Assembly: GCA_000827265.1 (NCBI GenBank)
Contig: KN834767.1
Coordinates: forward strand, 533,917 to 597,916
Source: Collybiopsis luxurians FD-317 M1
Lineage: Eukaryota > Basidiomycota > Agaricomycetes > Agaricales > Omphalotaceae
Direction: 5' to 3'
DNA length: 64,000 nucleotides
The notes under the pieces were generated by a model. That model was not told the DNA's origin. It searched no databases and was given only the letters and a program-made list of their open reading frames with translations. The translations under genes and the position numbers were made by a program. Below are positions 55,833 to 64,000 of this stretch, piece after piece. Position 1 is the first letter of the stretch. Each line of letters opens with the position of its first letter.

Positions 55833-56270
55833 AAAAGAAATGCGATGCTATGATGTTATGATTTAGCTGTGACGCGGGTGGGTGTGCCTTATATACCATT
55901 ACCATTACGAACAAAAAATGCAGTCGCTTGTACTTCAAAGGAGTTTTGCGCTGTTTGCCATGACAGTTTTTGATAGGCGAACCCTGTTTTTGGCGATGGT
56001 TTTGAATACATAAAAAAAATTATTCGCGACATTATCTTGGGGATCTTCAAGTGATATGGTGATAGGGTGACAAGGCAACATACATATGTATGTAGACCAT
56101 GAGGAAACTTTTCTTTCCCTCGGTTCTCCGATGATCACATCATTGTCGCGGCTAATAAGGCTGGCTAAAGCTACCAAAACAAGAACTTGAGAAGATGTTA
56201 ATTTTGGCTACTTTGGCTAACTTTTTTTTCTTCCTTCACATTCCTCTTTCTCTTTCTTTCCTCATATACC
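55833..56270. other. Intergenic, no gene seen
   Basis: 3' flank of KARI and promoter of the next gene, with a pyrimidine-rich stretch (CTTTCTTTCCTC) just before the ATG at 56271. Confidence 0.5.
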
Positions 56271-57986
56271 ATGTCGTCGTCCGAGAGCTCCCCGCCCCCA
56301 GATATCGGAGACGACTCCTATTTGGATAACTTACCTTCCGCCACTTTGTCTTTGGCGAGTGAGCCCCTCTCTGAACCAGACATGTGCAACTGCCATCCCG
56401 GAGAAGAACACAGTTGCTGGGAGGTAGACTATGAAGTCTACGGTGTCATCCACAGCCCATGCGTCGGTTGCCCCACCTGCGATTCCTTCGCATCACACAT
56501 TCATCAATCCCGCGAGCAGGGTGTTCGAGGCATCGAAGAGGCCTACGCCAGGATGCATGAACGGCATGACACCCTGTGGCGACGAGGACTCGTCGAAGGT
56601 GAACGTAGAGAGGCTCACGCTAGGCGAGCTGCTTTCGAGCAGCTGAACGTTACTCAGATTGCTCACGCCAAAGTCGACGAAGAGCTCAAGGCTCTTACTG
56701 AGGTTTTTCTTGGGAAGGACAGCGTTGAGAATTTTTTGTCGATGTTTACGACCCCGAAGTTTGGATCTCGGGAAGAATTTCAGGCGAGGGCTGACCGGAA
56801 TTTTCCTCTCTGGAACGATTCAATGGTTGCTGCGTCCCAGGCGCACAAAATTCCCGACAAAAGGGAAGAGGTTAGTGTCGGTGGAGATCATTCACTGCCC
56901 CATGCTCTGCCTCTGTCTCCAAAATCCAGCTCCAGGTCGGTTCTCACTAACGGCGCATCCCAACCCACCACTTATTTCGACCGGGGCTCTACCGTCCAGG
57001 AACCTCGCCATGCTTTGCCTCCGCGCCCATTGACCAGTCCCGAATCAGCTTCCATTAAAGACGTGCCGCAACTTTCCATCCGGGCTTCATACGCAGAAGC
57101 AGCTCGCTCGTTCTCCAGCGTACCTCCCCTCATATCTCCTGGCCTATCTTCCCAACCAACCTCAACGGCCAGTTCTCTCCCCACGCCGAACTCTGTACGC
57201 CCTGGCAGCGATATCCCTGGCTATTACTCTTCCATCTCGAGCGACAACGCCATCTGGAATGCCTTGAGCGTATTGTTCGTCGCTGCTCACTCTGGCGACG
57301 CCGCCGCCCTGGCGAAATGCAAAGCCCTCGCTACTGAAGCTCACGCAACTCCAGCGAATGAAAAGACCTACGGACAAAGACTCGTCCTCATGCAGTGGAG
57401 AAATCCCCAGCCTCCCGAGTCCAGCGCCGCATCCTCGTCTTCATCCGTCGTCGCTCGTCACAGTCGACGTCGGTCTCAACGTGGAAGAGGAGACAGCTCA
57501 GATCCCGGTTTGAAGAACCCCAAAGCGACCGATCCACCTGAGATGTGGTTCGAGTATCTACAGACCCATTCAACCTCTTGGCCCAACGGAGTTCGAAGGC
57601 AGTCGAACGGAGACCCGAACCTGGCTGACTTACGAGCAGCTCGTATCCATGCCCAAGTTCGCCCAGTCGGTCCACCCCAATATCCATCTACGTACCGAGC
57701 TGCGTTCGTTGTGGCCGTGCTTACCTTGTTCACGAACAAGGGTCGTTATAGAACTCTGGTTCAGCAGCTGGGTTTGCGAATTCCTCCTGTGCCTAGATAT
57801 TATCCGTACCCAGGAACCGGAGGCACGATCGATCTTACGAATACGACTATCTCGGAGGAAGACGTCGCGCGTCATTACGCGACATGCGGCGTGACCGTGA
57901 AGGAAGCTGAAGATTTCATCGAAGACTGGGCGATTCAATTCAAAGGTGAGAAGGAAGGAAAAAAGGAACGTCAATCAATGGTCTAA
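56271..57986 (+). CDS. Unrecognised 571-residue single-exon protein
   Basis: A long intronless frame with strong coding signal. The N terminus is acidic and Ser/Pro-rich. It is followed by a Cys/His cluster (MCNCHPGEEHSCWEVD then SPCVGCPTC, residues about 38-75), a charged helix that could form a coiled coil (GIEEAYARMHERHDTLWRRG through HARRAAFEQL), a long Ser/Pro-rich disordered middle, then NAIWNALSVLFVAAHSGDAA and a conserved-looking C-terminal domain (PQYPSTYRAAFVVAVLTLFT, RYRTLVQQLGLRIPPVPRYY, DVARHYATCGVTVKEAEDFI). No signal peptide or membrane span. No catalytic motif is recognised. Lack of introns in an intron-rich genome could mean a retrocopy or a lineage-expanded family. Confidence 0.75.
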   Translation: MSSSESSPPPDIGDDSYLDNLPSATLSLASEPLSEPDMCNCHPGEEHSCWEVDYEVYGVIHSPCVGCPTCDSFASHIHQSREQGVRGIEEAYARMHERHDTLWRRGLVEGERREAHARRAAFEQLNVTQIAHAKVDEELKALTEVFLGKDSVENFLSMFTTPKFGSREEFQARADRNFPLWNDSMVAASQAHKIPDKREEVSVGGDHSLPHALPLSPKSSSRSVLTNGASQPTTYFDRGSTVQEPRHALPPRPLTSPESASIKDVPQLSIRASYAEAARSFSSVPPLISPGLSSQPTSTASSLPTPNSVRPGSDIPGYYSSISSDNAIWNALSVLFVAAHSGDAAALAKCKALATEAHATPANEKTYGQRLVLMQWRNPQPPESSAASSSSSVVARHSRRRSQRGRGDSSDPGLKNPKATDPPEMWFEYLQTHSTSWPNGVRRQSNGDPNLADLRAARIHAQVRPVGPPQYPSTYRAAFVVAVLTLFTNKGRYRTLVQQLGLRIPPVPRYYPYPGTGGTIDLTNTTISEEDVARHYATCGVTVKEAEDFIEDWAIQFKGEKEGKKERQSMV

Positions 57987-58269
57987 ATTCTATCTGACCC
58001 CACATCACACTATCTCTGTTGCATTTGCTATCAATTTTGCTATATTTTGCTCTCGACGTCGCTTTGAATACATATGAAATACATCATTACTCTATTACTT
58101 CCACCATCTTGTCATCTACTGCTACACCGGTCCTGTACATACTCCTCATACATCTTGATTAACCAAATCGTATTGCGCTTTTGCGATTGATCTCAGCTGC
58201 CAAAGGAATCCTGAATGCGCTCAATTAAGCAATAGTATTAAATAGGATTCATACACGAAGGCACCGTCT

Positions 58270-61200
58270 CTAAGTACGCCAGTATTGCTGCGTAAAGTCG
58301 TGTATCCGATCTACTAAAACTGTAAAGTAGCTCGTCTCATTCAACAAAATCTCGAAATGTTTTATCGCCTCTTCCTCCGTCAAATCCAACCGAAATTTCT
58401 CCTGAATCTGTTCATGAACATCTCGATGCTTGATATCAGGAATATTAGCATCAACCATGAGCGCTACCAAGTTGAGGATGAGGTTGGTACTTTTACGCAG
58501 GATGGAGAATGCAGTGAAGCAGAAAGATTTGAATCGCAAGTAGTGCGTAGACTGAGCACCACCCATGCCGTCAACCATTTCTTTACAGACTTTGACTGCG
58601 GGAGGGAATGGCTTGGGGTCTCTACCGAGTATGTAGCCAAAATCAACGTGGAAAAAGTGACCTGAGGAAGGAGGAACTTGAGTGGGATTCCAATGCGCCA
58701 GAATAACACTGACCGTCCGGGGCGACGAGTAGATTGTCAAGGTGTCGATCACCCACGCCAAGAAGGTACGTTACAACACAGTACCCAGCTAGGAGGGACG
58801 AGTCAGCTACAGCTCAACAAATGCAAGATAAACGCAGAAGTCACGTACCACAGCTTTTCACGAACGTGTCTATAACTCCAGGTTCAATCCCCCATGTCCC
58901 GACACTTCCTTCGTCCGGATAACTTGTCCTCAGATAACTCTGTACATTCCCATACTCGCTCACAATCGCGGCAATCGTCTTACTCTTCACAAACTGCGCC
59001 ATACCCTGATTTGGACCTGATGCCAAAACCGCATATGGGGTCAGCTTCAAATCGAGGTTTTCCTGTCGTAGAAGGCGGTCCATGAGAGTAATCATCTGGA
59101 GAACGAGTTGGTCTTGCCGCATATCATCCCCGTCTTTGAAAATAACTGGATACTCTCCCCCGTCTGAGCATTGGAATGTTAGAAGAAGGGGATACATCGC
59201 AGACTTGAATACCGAGGACTTCTCCGGAATGATGCCGGTAATTTCAATCCGGGCATCTAGTGGAAGAGGCAAGGGTGGAGAAATCGAGGCCAGGGCGTTT
59301 TTCGAATCAGCTATAAAGGCTTGGAGACGATCTTTCTTCTTGTTCGTGTGATCTTTCGAAATACGAAGTTCGCGCGCGCGCTTTGCGATGCTCTCAACTA
59401 GCTGGCCTTGACGACGCAGCAGTTCGCGACGGTCGGAGCCATTTGGAACCTGGGTGAAGGGAACATAAAGGTAAATATAGAGAGGGGAGTGAATTGAGAA
59501 AAACTGGCCTCAAGAAGTTTGTTCATAAACTTGAACACCACTCGACCATACATCTTTGAAATGACCTTGTCTTCCAAAGCAACTTCGACCATCAGGTACC
59601 AATACAGCCGATTACCTAGCCAAGTGTTTTGTACGCCTCTCGAAATAAGAAAGTCTGTTAAACCACTATCATCGTACGATATTGCATTGGTAGCAGAACG
59701 AGAAGACCGCTGGTCGGTCGCTGCGCTCTCGAATTTGAGGGCTTGGACAAGTTGTAAGAGATACAGAAGAAGTTCCTGCAAATTGGGGGTTAGGGACGGG
59801 GCATGAGAAAATAGACAAAACAGCGGGTTTCCCGAAAAAAAAATACGTACCTCATCATCCGCCCTCATCAGCTGCCTGACTGCAAACGCCCTCACCCTCG
59901 AATCCACGGTCCCTGGTCCGAGGAGCTCCAACGCGTCGTCGGTGTCAATTTCTGTCCACTGTGGTAGTAGCTCCTCGACTGCCTGCTTGACTTCCGATGG
60001 ATCCCGCCATGTAACAGCTTTGAGGAATTTGGTTAATCCACGTTTGTCTCTAGCAAGGTGGAAACGGAATTTCCAGATGAGGTCTTTCTCTTCGGGAGTG
60101 AGGGGTTGAGAGGGAGCATAAGAGAGAATTGACTGGGCCGAAAATGAAACACTGAAAGAAAAAGACAAATTAAGAACGTACGCCAATATTATCTCGATCT
60201 TTCGCATTAGGCTTGAGTTCCCTGTCGTATGGACCACTCCGGTGACTTCTAACCAATCGTCTGTGTTTGTCCTCGACCGGATTCTCTCTCGAAATTTCAG
60301 GGTCAATGATACTCCATAAATGAATATTATCGGATCCCAATGAGATTGCGGCGGGTTGGCTAGGGTTGGGTGTTTGTGGGGGCGGCGGGAGGTTTGGATG
60401 GGGAAGTGCTGTGGTTGACGCTGAACCGGGGTCAGTTAGAGATTCAGGTTCACTGAAGATCACAGGGAAATCAAATCGTGGCAGGTCAATATAAAGGAAC
60501 AGTTCGGAAGATTTTTGAGTTTCCGCCTAGAGAATTTTCCACTTCAGCAAATGGACAAAACACAGGATTAGAGAGGCATGCGCACGGAATGTATTTCTTC
60601 CATCTTTCTAAAACTCAATTTATCTAACCACTCGGACTTGGGTAGGTCCCCACGTTCATATTTCTTCACCAATTTCTCTAGCCGACCCATTTCGTCGGTG
60701 TTTCCGGGAATCTTACTGGGCGTCGTGGAGTCGACGGAACCATCACCCTCAATCCCTGGCCAGAGCAGAAGGCGATGTTTGCCGCGTCGAAGTGTCCTAG
60801 ATCGGCCGTCAGACATGGTATATGAACACTAGGAAACAGTATACCATTTCTTCCCGAACAATCTAAATGTGGTTCCACCAACAGGAACGGCGGACCGAGG
60901 ACCAGCAATGTCCCATACAGTGAATGTTATTTGGGAGCTGAGCGGAAGGTCGCAGTAACGTATTGGAAGAGTGATCCATTCGTTCCAACTAGAACGCGTA
61001 AGACAGTAGCTTCACTCAGGCAAATGAATCCAGATACATGTAAGCGTTCTTGAAAGCCTTAAAGGAAGTCCGATATGGTATTGTCAGCGGTTTGTTGTCG
61101 GCGACTAGTTGACATATAACATATAAATCTGATAGTGTCCTTGAGTTCCTCAGGTCATTGCAAGACTGAGAAGCATCTCTATCGTCACTCACGAGGATTG

Positions 61201-61418
61201 AACGCCGTGAAATTTGAGCTCCGGACTTTCTAAGACTTCGGTGAACGACCGGGGTTTACGAACTCCTTCTAATTGAGATCTAATTATTCACAGCAGGAAT
61301 TTGTCATTGACGACGATTGTAAACATGAAAATGCCACACCATACATGCGAAATGTTACGGGAAGCTTGAGATCTGATAGACGGGCGAACGTAAAGTCGTC
61401 TCTGTGATCCTTGTCCAT
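58270..61418 (-). CDS. VPS34: Class III phosphatidylinositol 3-kinase
   Basis: Vps34 makes PI3P on endosomes and autophagosomes. Many exons are read from the ATG at 61418 ([20 protein letters not shown]). The C2 domain includes [63 protein letters not shown] and [17 protein letters not shown]. The PIK helical domain reads [46 protein letters not shown] and [20 protein letters not shown]. The kinase domain shows [55 protein letters not shown] with DNLLVAPD (catalytic loop), [17 protein letters not shown] (DFG) and [17 protein letters not shown]. The end, FTQQYWRT, is the family's hallmark C terminus. Intact. Exon ends inside the C2 part are approximate. Confidence 0.92.
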
Positions 61419-61697
61419 GGGGGAGGCAACGAGTTTGTGAATTGCCTAAAGGTGAAAGATGTAGAAAGAAAAGTTAAGCGCCTAGCAATCGGCGCAAACG
61501 TGCTCAAAATGGAAACAGTTTATCTATCGAGATAAGATAAGCGCTGGAAACATTGACGGCGCCTCTTATAAAGGTAAAGATTATTTGTTCAAGCTTCAAG
61601 GCTAAAGAGAAAGGGTCGAACGAAGGGCCTTCTAATATATTGCAGTATCAAGTCTCGCGGACAAAAAATACACTGAAGACATGGACGGAAAACTCGC

Positions 61698-62160
61698 TCA
61701 GGGAGCCAGAACACCTCCAATCTGGGTCAATCCGTTTTGGTTGTAGGTGACGAATGCCAATAACGAGTAAGTAACGTTGCCCAGAATACCATAGTTAGGG
61801 AGCTATAAAGGACTGTCAGTTAAGCAAGATACACGTCTAAACTACACACACACCGTCTCATTTTGCACAAGGAGGGTTTGGTTGACACCGTATGTGTTCC
61901 TCGAAATCAAAAGTCTGGGAGCGGAATTTCCATTGTCAAACTGTCCATCCAAATAGAAATCGACATAAAGATAGTCTGCAGGAAAGACCTTGATGTGAGC
62001 AGACTAAACGACATCGCACAGCAAGAGCTTTTACCTCATTGGGGGTGAGCGCTCCCGAGGGAGATACGTCCACGATACCGAAACGCGCGGCTTCCTGAGC
62101 AGACACTAGGGCGATGCTGGCTGCGGCAGGGACAGTGTAAAGAGCAGAGGAAAAACGCAT
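61698..62160 (-). CDS. Small secreted protein, copy 1
   Basis: Three exons of about 121 residues from the ATG at 62160 (MRFSSALYTVPAAASIALVS, then AQ cleavage-like). The first exon ends GALTPNE, and a ~46 bp intron with acceptor CATCAAG leads into VFPADYLYVDFYLDGQFD. The second exon ends LLISRNTYGVNQTLLVQNET, and the last is LPNYGILGNVTYSLLAFVTY ending GGVLAP. Two or three N-glycosylation sequons (NQT, NET, NVT) fit secretion. The acceptor site for exon 2 was chosen because a later CTGCAG breaks the frame. The family is not recognised. The tandem partner is at 62805-63315. Confidence 0.7.
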
Positions 62161-62804
62161 ATTTTGGAGCTAACAGAAGTTTGAGCTGGCTCGTATTTTG
62201 AAGAGGTTATTCACTGAGGGACGAACGAAGCGACACAGAGGAATGGAGTCTGCACTTGCGGTATGTAAGTAACCGGTCTCCTTGATGTTCTGGTTTTAGC
62301 GGTGGTTCCGGCAGTCCTGTTGTATACTAGGCCAGGACGGCGTATAACCCCGGAAGTACAGACTCGATGAAGAAGAATGAATGCTACGAAACTACCCAGA
62401 TCCTTATACTAACCATCAGCGGAGAGGCACCAAAGAGGCACCAGGAATGTGCTAGAAGTTGCAGATGCTCTCAAATGGAAGAATGTACAGCAATCATTCT
62501 GTCCTTGTATTTGTCGCCCAATTCATTGTGGTGGCCCACTCTCACAAGTTTGGTAGCACCAAAGATTGTGAACAATAATTGTGGCATTGGGTAGCTTTAA
62601 GGTAGCAGAGGGGAAGTGCACTATAAAAAAATTTACTTTTTGTAGAATTTCCTTCAATTGGAGCTCAAGCCTTTGCCTATGAGAAATGTTATTTATTAAC
62701 ACCAGAAGAACATGGGCTACATAAAACTTCAAAGCATGAATACAATGAAATGGACCGAGGACATGGACGAGCCAGTGAGACGTGGCATTCGCTCATCCTA
62801 ATAC
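62161..62804. other. Spacer between the two small secreted protein genes
   Basis: No gene is seen. CAATTCATTGTGGTGGCCCACTC at about 62520 resembles CAATTCATTGTGGCAGCCCACAC at about 23137 inside the TIR element, so a degenerate repeat copy may lie here. Confidence 0.4.
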
Positions 62805-63315
62805 TCAGGGAGCCTGAACACCTCTAATTTCGGTCAACCCGTCCTGGTTGTAGGCAACGAACGCCCATAAGGTGTAGTGGACATCGCCCAAGAACCCAAA
62901 GTTGGGAAGCTACTGAGGATCATCAGGAATGCAAAACACAACAGCTGCACGTATAAGCTATACACACCGTCTCGTTTTGAACAAGGAGAGTTTGGTGCGC
63001 GCCATACGTGTTCCTCGAAATCAAAAGATTGGGAGCAGCATTTCCATCGGAGAACGTTCCTTCCAAGTAGAAGTCGACGAATAGAGGCTGCTGAGTTGCG
63101 AAGGAAGAGTTGTAGGTGACCGTAATAACCTGTATGCGTTGAAAAACACTTTGAGTTGATTATATCGAACGAGAAAAAACCTTTACCTCATTGGGAGCCA
63201 ACGAGTCCCCAGAAGGAGAGACAGTCACAGTACCGAAGCGGCCAGCCTCCTGAGCGGAAACTAGGGCAAAGCCAGCGGTGGCAGCGACGGTGCAAAGAGC
63301 AGATAAGAAAAGCAT
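62805..63315 (-). CDS. Small secreted protein, copy 2
   Basis: Paralogue of 61698-62160 with about 131 residues. The start is the ATG at 63315 and opens a signal peptide (MLFLSALCTVAATAGFALVS). The exons join GDSLAPNE to VITVTYNSSFATQQPLFVDF, then LLISRNTYGAHQTLLVQNET to LPNFGFLGDVHYTLWAFVAY and the end IRGVQAP. The second intron's acceptor is probably CAGTAG, since the earlier CAG would leave a TAG codon. Relative to copy 1 it has an extra ~9 residues after the first intron. The function is unknown; secreted is the only supported statement. A TATAAAA is present at 63421-63427 on the same strand, about 106 bases upstream of the start. Confidence 0.7.
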
Positions 63316-63420
63316 GGCTTGAAACTAGCAGAAGCGATATGAACCTTAGGTGACTGTAGATATCTGAGCGGGATACTCACTGAGTAGGAGCTTAAGTAGA
63401 CATATGTGGTGAGTTGAGCT

Positions 63421-63427
63421 TTTTATA
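63421..63427 (-). promoter_or_regulatory. TATA box of small secreted protein copy 2
   Basis: The minus strand reads TATAAAA about 106 bases upstream of the ATG at 63315. Confidence 0.4.
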
Positions 63428-64000
63428 CGGAGCCATAGACGGCTTACGAATTCCGTACAGTGCAGGAATTAAATATGAACCACATCACGAAGTCAATTCG
63501 TCAGCTAGGTTCTCTAAAATGTTCCCAAGGTTGGGCCAAGTCCATCAACATCCTTCAAAGCTTGTATTTACGAAAGAGAGGTGTCCGACGGCAGTTCGCT
63601 CTTCGAATAATACACCTGTAACCCACACGTCAGGAAGAACAATCGAATTCGGGTCTATCGGGTTATGCGTTGACTTCATCCTTCTATAACTGTCCGTACG
63701 GTTCCTTAACTTGGGTTTAAATATTCAAGGCGGGTTCAAGACGCCGTTGGAAAACACGGGGAACTCTTGGAGCAAGTATTTGTCACAAAAGTTGCGGAAG
63801 AAATTGGCCGTAGCAGGTTTTCGATTGATTCGATCATCGCACCGATACAACAGTTTGGAAGATGGGGGCCATGGCATTGGCTCATGCCTTAAGTAGCCAT
63901 GTAAGTGCGGCGTGCTAACAACACTGATAGTCTGTAAATCAAGGAAAGCTTCGAGTGGATTCAAACTCATCCTAATAGCATAAAGCATGAGGAGGCAGAG
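63428..64000. other. Right end of the window, no gene seen
   Basis: Only short frames with no recognisable protein; a partial gene entering from the right cannot be excluded. Confidence 0.35.

Noticed and set aside
1..64000. CRISPR array, rRNA, bacterial operon or RBS
   Set aside because: No regularly spaced repeats, no rRNA sequence, and intron structure shows a eukaryotic genome.

Overview
The window looks like nuclear DNA of a mushroom-forming basidiomycete (Agaricomycetes, probably Agaricales). Genes are split by many short GT-AG introns (about 47-70 bp), there are no operons or ribosome binding sites, and the gene set fits: a NACHT-type NLR, WOPR (Gti1/Pac2) regulators, a sedolisin, a CE8 pectinesterase, UBA2, VPS34, an NCA2 homologue and a ketol-acid reductoisomerase. 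Most exon-intron models were built by hand from splice signals and protein-family similarity.

Layout. 1-740: an unrecognised gene runs off the left edge. 1370-3337: UDP-glycosyltransferase with one in-frame stop. 3589-10870: two copies of a secreted Thr/Ser-rich protein gene in a duplicated ~1.7 kb segment, around a NACHT NLR and the relic of a second NLR. 11494-13529: sedolisin with a one-base frameshift. 13828-13901: tRNA-Val(AAC). 14012-35312: a large, decayed tandem duplication. Block A has intact NCA2, WOPR gene 1 and an SNRNP40 3' relic; block B has an NCA2 relic, WOPR gene 2 (with an in-frame stop) and intact SNRNP40. Transposon-like elements litter the spacers. 35705-37391: pectinesterase. 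38157-39017: low-complexity protein. 40391-49691: a metabolic island, all on the minus strand, with an alpha/beta hydrolase, three tandem SAM methyltransferases plus relics, a second type of methyltransferase and an FAD monooxygenase. 50231-61418: housekeeping genes (UBA2, KARI, VPS34) with two unrecognised single-exon genes. 61698-63315: two tandem small secreted proteins.

How things fit together. The 40-50 kb island has the tailoring enzymes of a small secondary-metabolite cluster but no core synthase in view, and it shows repeated unit duplication (methyltransferase plus hydrolase) with decay. The most intriguing link is a short Gly-Gly motif with bulky hydrophobic residues. It sits at the N terminus of the NLR and, in a similar form, in the last exon of both WOPR proteins. 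This suggests, but does not prove, a shared assembly or signalling module.

Limits: no database search was possible. Exact splice sites are predictions, and the premature stops and frameshift could be assembly errors.
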